A stretch of DNA of 64,000 nucleotides. Origin: Sphingobacteriales bacterium. Lineage in GTDB: Bacteria; Bacteroidota; Bacteroidia; Chitinophagales; Chitinophagaceae. How positions within the stretch are numbered: the first letter of the stretch is position 1; the number at the start of each line of letters is the position of its first letter. Location of the stretch: assembly GCA_016235125.1 (NCBI GenBank), contig JACRLZ010000001.1:236645-300644 (forward strand). Direction: 5' to 3'. The position numbers were made by a program, and so were the translations under genes. Below, one piece after another: positions 32,567 to 42,094 of the stretch. The notes below the pieces were generated by a model. The model saw only the letters and a program-made list of their open reading frames with translations, had not been told where the DNA came from and ran no database searches.

Positions 32567-34237
32567 TTATTTTCTCACCACGAACTTCATACTCTTTTCT
32601 TTTAAAGAAACAGAAGACCGTAATACCAGCAGGTACACACCATCGGGCAAATCATTTATATCCATATGAGCAAAGTTGCTATTAGTTGTTAGCTGCAATA
32701 CCATTGCTCCCTGCATGTTTAATACTGTGAGCTTATCATATCCCTCCTGCTGCAAGCCGGAAATGGTAAGGCTTGACTGTACAGGATTGGGATAAATATT
32801 TAATGCCGGCGATGCCATCAATTTTTTTGAATTTAATTCCGAAGCCTCTGCTGCATCTGATTCAGTGATTACTTCTCCCTTTCCGGTCAAATTACAATTG
32901 CCGTTATTTCCATAGCGAACAGCAAAGGCCCTGAGATAAGTATTCATGAATGAAATTGTATCCAGGTCCGAAGTGCCGCCAATAGCAATCAGTTGATTGT
33001 TCCGGTCAGTAATTCCATAGGCAAGCCAGTGAAGACGCTGGTATGCTACACTGTCAGGTGAGGGAAATTCACCATCCATCTGGCCGCTTTTTCTCATCCG
33101 CATGGCAAAGCCTTTTGAAAAATAAGTATGGCTCATTCTTTGGCCGATGGCATACATGCGGTCATTATCACCCATTACCAGTTTTACAAAATTGCAACTA
33201 TCCTGTGCAAAAGGCATTGAATGGTTCCAGACGATATTTCCATTATTGGAATTAATCCGGCTGATGCGGCAGAGTTGAATACCGTTTGCAGTATACATGC
33301 TGAGCAATGCAAAAATTTTGTTGTGCCTGTCAACTTTTATATCATTGATTTGAGAACCCGGGGCTTTGAAAAGTGTTTTCCGATATATCGCCGACATGTT
33401 TATCCTGGATAGTTTGTACAAATACATGGCCTGTGCCGTATCCCCAACTGATTTGTTTCCATAAATAAACAAGTTGTCGTCTTCATCCATTGTGGAAAAC
33501 AGGCTATATCTGCCGGGGTTAGTTTCAATAGTAAAATTTTGTACGTATTGGCCGTTGGGGCTGATTCTTTTGATGTGCAGATCGGGGAAAAAACCATAAT
33601 AATCTTCAATCACAGTCACTCTTCCCCAACGATCGATATGCAATCGGGTATAGGAAGTCTGGAAAGAATCTACACGGCTCCATTGTGAAGTAAGGTTTTT
33701 ATCAGTCTTAATGACAAAGGATGCAAAGCTGAATCCCGGTCCATTGGGATATTGTCCATCGCCTGCCAGGTAAACATTATCAAACCTATCAAGTTCAAAA
33801 CAGCCCAGATTAAAAATGCTGAAATTGTTGGGAAATGAAATGAATCGCTGTTTTTTAATATTCAGATTACTGTCAAGCTTATATAACAGGTATTCGGGGT
33901 TTTGCCCGATAGGAAAATTTTTTTGGAGGACGTAAATACTGTTATGCCCCGAAACTTTTATTTCCGTCATACAGGAAGTTCCGCTTATTAACTTCGTCTT
34001 CTGTTCGGCACCATTAATATGGGTCTTCGAGATTTTCCATGTATAGGTGTCGTTTTCTGTTCTCCACAAATAACAGGCAACAAATGAATTGGGAGTGAAA
34101 GATTGTACTGAAGTGCCAATTGTACCCGTTGGCAGTTGATTATTCCCATCCTGGTTTTGATACCACTGTACCTGAGCACTCAAACTGACATGCAGTGTCA
34201 TCAACACTGCCAACAAAGTTGGCTTGGGTGTTTTCAT
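32567..34237 (-). CDS. secreted protein with T9SS type A sorting domain
   Basis: A 556-residue T9SS cargo protein. Signal peptide (1-21, ending SLSAQ). The body (about 25-460) has repeated units of the form FDNVYLAGDG, DRWGRVTVIEDYYG, EDDNLFIYGNKS, DRHNKIFALLSM and DNDRMYAIGQRM, suggesting a beta-propeller of SBBP/NHL-like blades. The C-terminal 80 residues are a type A sorting domain: LNIYPNPVQSSLTISGL ... INDLPDGVYLLVLRSS ... KSMKFVVRK. No catalytic motif is visible; a surface or secreted recognition role is likely but unproven. Confidence 0.85.
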   Translation of the reverse strand: MKTPKPTLLAVLMTLHVSLSAQVQWYQNQDGNNQLPTGTIGTSVQSFTPNSFVACYLWRTENDTYTWKISKTHINGAEQKTKLISGTSCMTEIKVSGHNSIYVLQKNFPIGQNPEYLLYKLDSNLNIKKQRFISFPNNFSIFNLGCFELDRFDNVYLAGDGQYPNGPGFSFASFVIKTDKNLTSQWSRVDSFQTSYTRLHIDRWGRVTVIEDYYGFFPDLHIKRISPNGQYVQNFTIETNPGRYSLFSTMDEDDNLFIYGNKSVGDTAQAMYLYKLSRINMSAIYRKTLFKAPGSQINDIKVDRHNKIFALLSMYTANGIQLCRISRINSNNGNIVWNHSMPFAQDSCNFVKLVMGDNDRMYAIGQRMSHTYFSKGFAMRMRKSGQMDGEFPSPDSVAYQRLHWLAYGITDRNNQLIAIGGTSDLDTISFMNTYLRAFAVRYGNNGNCNLTGKGEVITESDAAEASELNSKKLMASPALNIYPNPVQSSLTISGLQQEGYDKLTVLNMQGAMVLQLTTNSNFAHMDINDLPDGVYLLVLRSSVSLKEKSMKFVVRK

Positions 34238-34396
34238 AAGGGCAGATTTTAGTTGTTATATTCGTTCCATGTACCTACAAGCAACTACTGTGCGGAATAA
34301 ATGTTTTTACTGACTGTGTGGGATATTTTCAGCGCTAAAAAGAGTAAATACGAGGTAAAAAAGGAAAGATGAAGCTGATCCTCTCGGACTTTTTCT

Positions 34397-36100
34397 TTAG
34401 TTCATAACCATTTCCCTGGCATTTTCGATAGCTGCAGCAGTAGGTTTTTCTCCGCTAAGCATTTTTGCAATAGTTGTGATTCTTTCTTCGGTCGTAAGAA
34501 AGCGAATACTGGTCTTTATTTTATCTTTTACTATTTCTTTAAAAACAAAGAAATGAGTATCGGCTTTGCCGGCTATTTGCGGCTGATGTGTGATGCAGAT
34601 GACTTGCCGTTTCGCCGCCAGCTCTTTCATGATGATTCCAACCTGCCGGGCAGCTTCTCCGGAGATGCCTGTATCAATTTCATCAAATATCATAACGGGA
34701 AGATCTATCGATTGTGCCACCAATGATTTAATACAGAGCATTAAACGGCTGAGCTCTCCCCCACTTGCCACTTTACGTACCGGCAGAAATTGCCCGGATT
34801 TCTCCTTTTCACCAGCCGGCAGATTTGCATCGAATAAAAATTCAATTGCATCTGCCCCTGTTGAACTTAATGCTGTGCTGCTGATTTCCACTTTTAATCT
34901 TGCATTGGGCATACCGACCTGTGCCAGAAGTTTGTTAACCCTATCTTCAAATGGCTTCGCCTGCTTCTGCCTGCTAATTGAAATTTTTTCCGCCAGTTTT
35001 GTTGCCTCATCAAAAAATTTTCTACTTTCTTTTTCTTTTTGCCCAATGGTATCATCAATATTCAAAACAGCCTGCAGTTTTTCTTCCAACTTTTTTTGAA
35101 TTTCCAACAGTTCATTGGTAGAATGTACTCCGTGTTTTTTCTGAAGCTTATAGCCAAGAGATAAACGTTCATTCAGTTGCTCAATTCTATCAGGATCATA
35201 ATTTATATGCTGGCTGATGCGGTCAATATCCTCAGCCATGTCCTGTAACTCTACCTGTGCAGACTGAAAACGACGAATTAATTCAGGCAATTCTTTATGA
35301 TGGGTTGAATAAACATTTAACTGGTTTATCAAAACCTTCAGCTGCTGTACCAGCGGTGTTTCGCTTTCTTTCAGTTCAAAATAGGTTTTGTTCAGTGCCG
35401 CTTTGATGCCTTCTGAATTATTCAGAAGTTTCAGTTCTGCATCTATATCTTCCAGTTCATTTTCCTTAAACCCGGCTTCGTCCAGTTCTTTAAACTGAAA
35501 CTGATTATAGTCTGCTTCCCTGTCAAACTGATATTTCTGCGTCTTTAATTCTTCCAGTTCTTTTTTAGTTTGTTGCCATTGTTTAAAGACATCCTGATAG
35601 GAACTCAGTATTTCAGCATTCCCCGCAAGGGCATCCAATACCTCCCGCTGAAAATCGTTTTCTCCTAGTTCCAGTGTATCAAACTGCTGATGCAGATCAA
35701 CCAGTAACCGGCTGAGTTCGCTTAACTGTGAAAGTGTGACCGGAGTGTCATTAATAAAAGCTCTTGATTTTCCATTGGTACCTATCTCCCGGCGAAGGAC
35801 CAACTCACTTTCATCATCGGCCTCAAAATCGTTTTGATTCAGAAAATTCCTGACAGACTTTTTCTCCTTTGCATCAAATATGCCTTCTACTACACATTTC
35901 TTTTCTTTACCTGCCTGCCGGTCAGGCAGGTTTACAAGCACAGTACTATCGGCTCTTTCACCCAGTATCAATCCCAATGCACCAACAATAATGGATTTGC
36001 CGGCGCCGGTTTCGCCTGTAATAACATTGAGTTTCCCGGAAAATTCTATTTCCAGTGCATCAATGATGGCGTAGTTCTGTATGGATAATTTTTGGAGCAA
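34397..36100 (-). CDS. recN: DNA repair protein RecN
   Basis: A 567-residue SMC-like ATPase acting in double-strand break repair. N-terminal LSIQNYAIIDALEIEFSGKLNVITGETGAGKSIIVGALGLILGERAD contains Walker A GETGAGKS (about 28-35). A long coiled coil follows (about 160-370), then the C-terminal half with signature VASGGELSRLMLCIKSL, Walker B PVMIFDEIDTGISGEAA and RQVICITHQPQIAGKADTHFFV. Start codon is TTG at 36100, matching the family's MLxxLSIxNYA. A palindrome at 35909-35931 adds an in-frame NLPDRQAGK segment near residue 60 that is foreign to RecN. Confidence 0.95.
   Translation of the reverse strand: MLQKLSIQNYAIIDALEIEFSGKLNVITGETGAGKSIIVGALGLILGERADSTVLVNLPDRQAGKEKKCVVEGIFDAKEKKSVRNFLNQNDFEADDESELVLRREIGTNGKSRAFINDTPVTLSQLSELSRLLVDLHQQFDTLELGENDFQREVLDALAGNAEILSSYQDVFKQWQQTKKELEELKTQKYQFDREADYNQFQFKELDEAGFKENELEDIDAELKLLNNSEGIKAALNKTYFELKESETPLVQQLKVLINQLNVYSTHHKELPELIRRFQSAQVELQDMAEDIDRISQHINYDPDRIEQLNERLSLGYKLQKKHGVHSTNELLEIQKKLEEKLQAVLNIDDTIGQKEKESRKFFDEATKLAEKISISRQKQAKPFEDRVNKLLAQVGMPNARLKVEISSTALSSTGADAIEFLFDANLPAGEKEKSGQFLPVRKVASGGELSRLMLCIKSLVAQSIDLPVMIFDEIDTGISGEAARQVGIIMKELAAKRQVICITHQPQIAGKADTHFFVFKEIVKDKIKTSIRFLTTEERITTIAKMLSGEKPTAAAIENAREMVMN
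35909..35931. repeat. palindromic element inside recN
   Basis: Perfect nine-base arms ACCTGCCTG (35909-35917) and CAGGCAGGT (35923-35931) around CCGGT. CCTGCCTGCCGG-type palindromes are, from memory, a recurrent small repeat in Bacteroidota genomes. In frame, encoding NLPDRQAGK. Confidence 0.8.
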
Positions 36101-36176
36101 TAGCGGGCTGATAATTCAATGCAGAATGAAAGCAAATTAAGTAATCGGGATGAATTGAGATATTTATTAAAAACAA

Positions 36177-36203
36177 AAGCTGTTCCCGGTCAGGAAACAG
36201 CTT
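36177..36203 (-). terminator. terminator of the NIF3-like/zinc-ribbon operon
   Basis: Arms AAGCTGTTCCC (36177-36187) and GGAAACAGCTT (36193-36203) pair almost perfectly. On the minus strand TTTGTTTTT follows. It lies 21 bases after the zinc-ribbon gene. Confidence 0.8.
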
Positions 36204-36223
36204 CTCTGATAAAAAGTTTATAC

Positions 36224-36979
36224 TTATTTTACTTCTACAGCATTGTTCAACTCCTCATCCACGAGGATGCGTCCGCAGTTTTCGCAGATCATGATCTTCT
36301 TATGCTGTCTTATCTCACTTTGTTTTTGGGGAGGTATGGCATTAAAGCAACCGCCGCAGGCATCTCTTTCCACCGGTACCACGGCTAAACCATTGCGGTA
36401 GCTTTTGCGTATCTTATCATAGCTGGCCAACAGGCGGCTTTCTACATGCTGACGGGCATCAACCGCCAGTTTATTAAAATGTTTTTCCTCTTTTTCGTTG
36501 GAAGCAATAATTTTTTCAAGTTCACCCTTTTTAGTGGCCAAAGCGCCATCCTTGGCGGCAATATTCTTTTTTGCCTTCTCAAGTAACACTGCTTTTTCAG
36601 CTATTTCATCAGTAGCATCTTTGATATGTTTTTCTGCCAGTTTCACTTCCAGTTGCTGCATTTCAATTTCCTTGTTAATGGCTTCAAACTCACGGTTATT
36701 CTTTACGTTGCTGCTTTGTTTTTCGTATTTTTTTACCAGGGCCTCTGCTTCCTTAATGGCCGCCTTGCGTTGTTCAATAAATTCAGTAACACCGTTTATT
36801 TCTTCTTCAATCCGGACCTGGCGGGCATGCAAACCCTGTATTTCATCTTCCAGGTCGGCTACTTCCATGGGCAGTTCGCCTTTCAGGATATGCAGCTCAT
36901 CCAGCTTGCTTTCAATTTTCTGAAGGGTAAGAAGTGAGGTAAGTCTCTCTTCTACGGAAAACTCTTTTACGTTTGCCAT
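36224..36979 (-). CDS. coiled-coil protein with C4 zinc ribbon
   Basis: A 251-residue protein of the DUF164/zf-RING_7 family. About residues 10-195 are a continuous coiled coil rich in Glu and Lys. The C-terminus holds two CxxC knuckles, CGGCFNAIPPQKQ and CENCGRILVDEE, forming a zinc ribbon. The family is widespread in bacteria and often coupled with NIF3-like genes, as here (20 bases downstream of that gene). A nucleic-acid-related or scaffolding role is suspected; no activity is established. ORF order and spacing show one operon ending at the terminator 36177-36203. Confidence 0.9.
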   Translation of the reverse strand: MANVKEFSVEERLTSLLTLQKIESKLDELHILKGELPMEVADLEDEIQGLHARQVRIEEEINGVTEFIEQRKAAIKEAEALVKKYEKQSSNVKNNREFEAINKEIEMQQLEVKLAEKHIKDATDEIAEKAVLLEKAKKNIAAKDGALATKKGELEKIIASNEKEEKHFNKLAVDARQHVESRLLASYDKIRKSYRNGLAVVPVERDACGGCFNAIPPQKQSEIRQHKKIMICENCGRILVDEELNNAVEVK

Positions 36980-36999
36980 TGTTACGTTTGATTTTAGCC

Positions 37000-38094
37000 T
37001 CAGAAGTAAAATACCGGGTTGGTTTTTACCCCTGTTTTAAGGACGGCAAAGGTAGGGAATTTTTGCTCTAATTTTTCCTTTAAAAGGTCAATAGTGAACT
37101 GTTCGCTTTCATAGTGGCCAATATCGGCAATAAGCATTCTCTCATTGGCATCAAAAAACTCATGATACTTAATGTCGGCAGTAATATAAATATCGGCCTC
37201 CGCCATTAAGGCTTTGGAAATCAGGAAACTTCCTGCTCCGCCACACAGAGCGACCTTTTTGACCGGCTTATTCAAAAATACTGTATGCCTTATTGCCGGA
37301 ACCTTAAATATTTCTTTTATACTACTTAAGAACTCCTTTTCTGCAACAGGACGTTCTAATTCGCCAATTATACCTGACCCTATTCCCTGATGATGGTTGG
37401 AAAGTGTTACTACATCATAAGCCACTTCCTCATAAGGATGAACTGCTTTTATGGCTGCAATGATGGTATTTTCGGCATAAAACGGGAATATCACTTCAAT
37501 TTTTATTTCTTTCTCATAATGACGTTTTCCCACTTCGCCCTTTTGGGGATTGGCACCCTCTCCTGCTTTGAATGTACCAATGCCTTCCGTATTAAAACTG
37601 GCTTCGCTGTAGTTGCCGATATACCCACCACCAGCTTTAAAAATAGCCTGCCGGACCTGTTCTGCATTATCAATGGGAACAAAAGTGAAAAGCTTTCTGA
37701 GAATATTGCCTTTTGCAGAAAGCAAACAAATATTTTGCAATCCGAGCATGGCTGCAATTTTCCCATTTACACCTTCAATGACATTATCAAGATTGGTGTG
37801 AATGGCATAAATGGCAATATCATTTTTAATAGCAGTGATAATAGTCTTCTCCACATAATTTTTCCCGTTTATTTTTTTTAACCCTCCAAAAATGATGGGA
37901 TGATGTGCAACGATGAGATTACAATTTTTTGCAATTGCTTCCCTGACCACCTCCTCCGTAGCATCGAGTGAACAGATAATACCGCTGCAATCCCACCGGC
38001 TATTGCCGGTAATAAGTCCCGCATTGTCATAATTTTCCTGTAAAGAAGAAGAAGCTAATGACTCAAGAAAAGAAACGATTTCACTAATTTTCAT
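37000..38094 (-). CDS. NIF3-like dinuclear metal centre protein
   Basis: A 364-residue NIF3/YbgI/YqfO-type protein. N-terminal KISEIVSFLESLASSSLQENYDNAGLITGN, then metal-binding NCNLIVAHHPIIFGGLKKI (His pair) and IAIYAIHTNLDNVIEGVNGKIA. The middle insertion (about 130-235) is the PII/CutA-like domain found in longer homologues: KLFTFVPIDNAEQVRQAIFKAGGGYIGNYSEASF. The C-terminus has VALCGGAGSFLISKAL and ADIYITADIKYHEFFDANERMLIADIGHYESEQF. The family has been linked to GTP cyclohydrolase-type or metal-chaperone functions without firm proof. TAACTTTC, one base off the promoter consensus, lies four bases before the ATG. Confidence 0.92.
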   Translation of the reverse strand: MKISEIVSFLESLASSSLQENYDNAGLITGNSRWDCSGIICSLDATEEVVREAIAKNCNLIVAHHPIIFGGLKKINGKNYVEKTIITAIKNDIAIYAIHTNLDNVIEGVNGKIAAMLGLQNICLLSAKGNILRKLFTFVPIDNAEQVRQAIFKAGGGYIGNYSEASFNTEGIGTFKAGEGANPQKGEVGKRHYEKEIKIEVIFPFYAENTIIAAIKAVHPYEEVAYDVVTLSNHHQGIGSGIIGELERPVAEKEFLSSIKEIFKVPAIRHTVFLNKPVKKVALCGGAGSFLISKALMAEADIYITADIKYHEFFDANERMLIADIGHYESEQFTIDLLKEKLEQKFPTFAVLKTGVKTNPVFYF

Positions 38095-38254
38095 GGACGA
38101 AAGTTACGCTTCGTCACTTAATGTGGTTATTTCCTTATTAATTTTCTTTGCAGGTTTCAAATCCTTTTGTACCTTTTCACCAGTCTTTCTGCCAAATATA
38201 AATTTCCCGCCCCTCTGGACTACTCCTTATTCTTAACGATTAAAACAAAAAACC

Positions 38255-38875
38255 ATGCTTAAGAGAACATTGGGCCGGGTGCTTCTTTCACTCCTGGTAA
38301 TAACAGGGCTTGCTGGAATTGAAAATGATACAGCCCCTTCAAAACAGGAAAGAAAAGCGGCGGTGAACCTGATGAAGGATACCAAATCAGAGGTGCTGAA
38401 GGCGGTTAAAGGTCTTTCGGATGCTCAGCTGAATTTTAAAGCCAGTCCCGAAAAATGGTCGGTTAAAGAATGTATGTATCACATTGCTATCTCTGAAAAA
38501 AATCTTTGGGGCATGCTGGAAGGAGCCATGAAATCTCCGGCCAATCCTGAAAAAAGATCTGAAATCAAGATGACGGACGATCAACTGATAAAAATGATGG
38601 AAGACCGGAGTTTTAAAGTAAAGACTGTTGAACCCTTTGAACCAAAAAACACTCCCTATCAGTCGCTGGATGATGCGATAAATGCTTTTAAAACCTTAAG
38701 GGCCGAACATATTAAATACATGAAGTCAACAACGGAAGATATGCGGAATCATGTGGTGCAAATGCCATTTGGCTGGCTTGATTGTTACCAGCTTTGCCTG
38801 ATGATGGCATCGCACAGCAACAGGCATATGCAGCAAATGAATGAAGTAAAAGCGGATGCGAATTTTCCGAAATAA
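38255..38875 (+). CDS. secreted DinB-family protein
   Basis: A 206-residue four-helix-bundle DinB/DUF1569-like protein. N-terminal signal peptide (LGRVLLSLLVITGLAG). Probable metal ligands are H in ECMYHIAISEKNLW and the two His in ASHSNRHMQQM, the usual DinB triad; SPEKWSVKECMYHI is the typical context. DinB-like proteins include thiol-dependent metalloenzymes; the exported location is common for this subgroup in Bacteroidota. No specific activity can be assigned. Monocistronic and followed by a bidirectional terminator. Confidence 0.88.
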   Translation: MLKRTLGRVLLSLLVITGLAGIENDTAPSKQERKAAVNLMKDTKSEVLKAVKGLSDAQLNFKASPEKWSVKECMYHIAISEKNLWGMLEGAMKSPANPEKRSEIKMTDDQLIKMMEDRSFKVKTVEPFEPKNTPYQSLDDAINAFKTLRAEHIKYMKSTTEDMRNHVVQMPFGWLDCYQLCLMMASHSNRHMQQMNEVKADANFPK

Positions 38876-38898
38876 GCTTTTTCAACGGTTGAAAAACT

Positions 38899-38931
38899 AA
38901 GCCCCGTCGTTCCCGTAAGAACCCGGGGCTT
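38899..38931. terminator. bidirectional terminator
   Basis: Arms AAGCCCCG (38899-38906) and CGGGGCTT (38924-38931), extended by an inner GTTC/GAAC pairing. T-rich on both outer sides when read away from the stem. Between the convergent DinB and MG2/plug genes. Confidence 0.8.
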
Positions 38932-38938
38932 TATCATT

Positions 38939-41341
38939 TCAATGAGTGCTACGGTCTATTATTTTTTCGGCCATGATGAGTTTCCCGTCATTAGCCATTC
39001 CTTCCACTATCACTTTAAATCGTTTGCTGCGGTCATTATTATAAAAGCTTACAGGTATTGCGGGGTTCACATTATTAATAAATATAGCCGGTCTCCAGTC
39101 AAGTGTTATCCGGTTGTCGTTCTTACCATTACCATTTTCCTTTTTATAATCCGGAGCATAAAATTCCTTTACAACAGAATAACCGTTATAGGCCCCATAG
39201 TTAGCAAAATTTTTAACTCCCATATAGTCATTTCCCTTTTTTGTGTAAATAGCCAGCACACCTCCCGGAGCATTACCCCAACCGCCGGCAAATGTGTTAT
39301 ATACTTTCACCAATGCAATCTGGTTGCCGGGAATGGTTGCCACTACCGAGGCATCTGTTTCAAACTCATCTAAGTAAATGGTCATTGGAATATTTCCATA
39401 AGAGCTTACACTCGGTCCCTGCCTGTAATATATATTGTAGTCCAACCCCTCCTGTAATATCTGTAATCCGTTTACCCTTGCCTGCAGGTAATCAAAAACA
39501 TTCAGATAATTTCCGGCAATATCATCATTCACCAGGTCAATGGTTCGGGTTGCATCGCCTGAAAACATGCCGGTAGTGTATCTTTCATCAACCATTTCAA
39601 GCGGCGTTTTTTTCCGCACTTTTACAGTTACCCCTTCCAGCATTACACCATTTGCTTTTAAAATGGCATCATAATCCATTTTCCATTTTGACTGAACACT
39701 GCTGCTAACTTCTGTAAATAGCGAAGGATATTTTGGAAAAGAGGAAAGTGAAAAATAGCAGTTCAGTGAATCACTGTTTAATGTAACATCAATATACTGG
39801 CTTTTCTTTCCCCGAACATCGCTGAAAAGCAAACGGTTTACATCGAAGAATACCAGCGAATCAACTCTGAATTTTCCATCCTGGTCGGTTTGCATTATAT
39901 GGCTGATTCTTTTTTTATTCAGGGATGTAGCAATAAGCAACAGGTCTTTCTCTGCAAATGATTTTTTAACTCCCCGCAGGCTTGCTCTGCCTGAAATAGT
40001 GATGTACGAATTGTCTTTATATAAAGGAAAAGATTGCTTTGCAAGTTCAGTCCATTTAAATCTGCGCCAGCCATTGGTCATCATCAGCAAGTCGGCTGCA
40101 TTCTTTACTGAATCATCAGTAGAAGAAAAATAATACGCCGGTTTGTGAACATAGCCCTGCAGATCGGATGTAAGAAGAAAAGATGAAAAAATATTTTCTT
40201 CCCTTTCTGATTTCAATTCATAATCCGCATCAGTCACAGCCACAGATATGTTGGCCATTACGGTATCCTTCATCACAATCCTGAACTTATTTTTTGTCCT
40301 ACTATTAAAATCAATGGTATCCGCTTTTATTTCAACAGGTAGCTGATATTCCCTGTTGTTTACAAAACATAGCCGCTCAGCCAGCGGCATTCCGGTCTTG
40401 TTGAAAACCGTAACCTGCAATATGCCCGAATTTAATTTCTGCGTGTTGATTACTCCTTCAAGTGCAAGTGTGGGTGTGTTCGAAATAAATTCCTGTTTAA
40501 ACACTACATGATGCTGCATTTGCCCGATCATATAAGCTGCAGTAAAAACGGGGTCATCGGGTTTTTGCTTTATCTCAAAATAATTCCCCTGCGGATGCGG
40601 GATAACTGAAAATACGACCCCTTTTGAGACTGCATCAGGCAATTGGAATTTTTCATTTACTTCCGTACTGTCAATAACTGCAAAATATGTTTCCCCGGCC
40701 ACAGGTGAAATTTCAAATAGCCCCATGCCATCATGTATGCTGCTGAATGTTGTTACTTTCTTTCCATCACCCGTTTTAATAATTCCTTTCACATTCGCCG
40801 GCATTCCGTTTTCATATGCGGCTTTAAATGCAACCGAACTATTGAAACCATTTATAAGATTTCCTCCTTCGGGGAAAAATTCGAGCTTCATTTTTTGAAT
40901 TGGGGTATCAGGTCTATTTTCTTTACTGCCAAAAACAAATACAGATTTTTTATAAATAAATGATGCATCCTGGTTAAGCATTGTTGTGGTATAGGCTCTC
41001 AACACATAGTTACCCGAGGAAAGGCTATCCGGCAATTCAATCTGTCCGAATGCTGCGGCGAGAAAAACGGGTAAGGTTTTCCTTTGAACAACAGAAAGTT
41101 TTTCATTAACCAACTCAACGTATAAAGTAGTGCTGATGGTATCCGGCTGCCAATCGGATGATAAATACGCTTTAAACCAGATTGTTTCTCCTGCTATATA
41201 ATTATCCCTGTCAAGATGCAGGTATATTTTTTCGATGGGAGATCTGGCAGACCAGTTATTCAGCAAATTTTCCGGTTTCTGTGCCTGTCCGCTGCTCTTT
41301 ATGAATGCATTAAAACACAAAAGCAATAGAACTTTCCACAT
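38939..41341 (-). CDS. MG2-domain and TonB-plug-like surface protein
   Basis: An 800-residue secreted protein. Signal peptide (1-20). Residues about 30-135 are a macroglobulin MG2-like domain: PIEKIYLHLDRDNYIAGETIWFKAYL. Residues about 330-430 look like a second beta-sandwich. From about 610 there is a plug-like domain (LNVFDYLQARVNGLQI ... IPMTIYLDEFETD ... IALVKVYNTFAGGWGNAPGGVLAIYTKKG) as in TonB receptors, but no barrel follows. This architecture is a recurrent Bacteroidota family of unknown function, perhaps an accessory that docks on an outer-membrane receptor. No partner gene adjoins it. Confidence 0.82.
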   Translation of the reverse strand: MWKVLLLLCFNAFIKSSGQAQKPENLLNNWSARSPIEKIYLHLDRDNYIAGETIWFKAYLSSDWQPDTISTTLYVELVNEKLSVVQRKTLPVFLAAAFGQIELPDSLSSGNYVLRAYTTTMLNQDASFIYKKSVFVFGSKENRPDTPIQKMKLEFFPEGGNLINGFNSSVAFKAAYENGMPANVKGIIKTGDGKKVTTFSSIHDGMGLFEISPVAGETYFAVIDSTEVNEKFQLPDAVSKGVVFSVIPHPQGNYFEIKQKPDDPVFTAAYMIGQMQHHVVFKQEFISNTPTLALEGVINTQKLNSGILQVTVFNKTGMPLAERLCFVNNREYQLPVEIKADTIDFNSRTKNKFRIVMKDTVMANISVAVTDADYELKSEREENIFSSFLLTSDLQGYVHKPAYYFSSTDDSVKNAADLLMMTNGWRRFKWTELAKQSFPLYKDNSYITISGRASLRGVKKSFAEKDLLLIATSLNKKRISHIMQTDQDGKFRVDSLVFFDVNRLLFSDVRGKKSQYIDVTLNSDSLNCYFSLSSFPKYPSLFTEVSSSVQSKWKMDYDAILKANGVMLEGVTVKVRKKTPLEMVDERYTTGMFSGDATRTIDLVNDDIAGNYLNVFDYLQARVNGLQILQEGLDYNIYYRQGPSVSSYGNIPMTIYLDEFETDASVVATIPGNQIALVKVYNTFAGGWGNAPGGVLAIYTKKGNDYMGVKNFANYGAYNGYSVVKEFYAPDYKKENGNGKNDNRITLDWRPAIFINNVNPAIPVSFYNNDRSKRFKVIVEGMANDGKLIMAEKIIDRSTH

Positions 41342-41477
41342 GCCTGCAGTATTTATGGTGAAATTAAAGTCTTCAGCTTAAAAAATAACAAAATTTGCCG
41401 GGCATACATAGAAACCCAAAGTATTTCGCCGTTGTACACACCAGCTTTATTTGTTACTTTAGCAGTCTGGCAATTCT

Positions 41478-41891
41478 ATGAAAAGAATAATCCTCATATC
41501 GGGCATTTTTATGTGTTTTTTTTCCGGCTGTAAAAAAGCAATTGAAAAAACACAGGAAGACCTTGTGCTGCTGGCAATGACTGACGGGCAGTGGGGAATC
41601 ACCATTTTTACCCAAAACGGGACCAACATTACCAGCGATTTTGCTGCTTATAAATTCAAATATTACAGCAATAAAACAGTGGATGCTATAAAAAACGGCA
41701 CAGTAGAACAAACCGGCACATGGGATGGTAATGCAAGCACCCTGACAACATCTGCTAATTTCACAAATGCCTCCTATCCGCTTCAATTAATCAATGGGAA
41801 CTGGCATATAGACCGCAATAGCTGGACCTATGTGGAGGCCAGTCAAACCATTGGATCCGATACCAAAACCATGCGGCTGGATAAACAATAA
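41478..41891 (+). CDS. lipocalin-like lipoprotein
   Basis: A 137-residue lipoprotein with lipobox FFSGC (Cys 18). The mature part begins KKAIEKTQEDLVLLAMTDGQWGITIFTQNGTNITSDFAAYKFKYYSN and continues with regular beta strands, TVDAIKNGTVEQTGTWDGN, YPLQLINGNWHIDRNSW and DTKTMRLDKQ. The layout, with GQWGIT near the start and GTWDGN in the middle, is typical of small lipocalin-like proteins of Bacteroidota. Ligand unknown. The 203 bases after it hold no recognised feature beyond a weak GAAAT/ATTTC palindrome near 41918. Confidence 0.78.
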   Translation: MKRIILISGIFMCFFSGCKKAIEKTQEDLVLLAMTDGQWGITIFTQNGTNITSDFAAYKFKYYSNKTVDAIKNGTVEQTGTWDGNASTLTTSANFTNASYPLQLINGNWHIDRNSWTYVEASQTIGSDTKTMRLDKQ

Positions 41892-42094
41892 GTCCCTTCC
41901 GTATTTTCCGTACGCTGAAATATTTCGGTTTTTACCCGTTATTAAGGATAAACATTTATTGGTATCAACCGTCTTAGCCTCTGACATAGCCTGTGACCTG
42001 ATTTTTCTTTGATTGCAAAAAAGTAAATGAACCCTGAGAAAATTTGGGAACAGTTTTTGCGTTTTATAAGAACCTGAACAACAAAAGCCATCTG

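Noticed and set aside
37390..37881. 163-codon plus-strand frame opposite the NIF3-like gene
   Set aside because: Antisense to a well-supported gene; composition shows no real protein features.
41918..41940. Weak hairpin GAAAT/ATTTC followed by T-rich sequence after the lipoprotein gene
   Set aside because: Stem of only five A/T-rich pairs; not convincing as a terminator.
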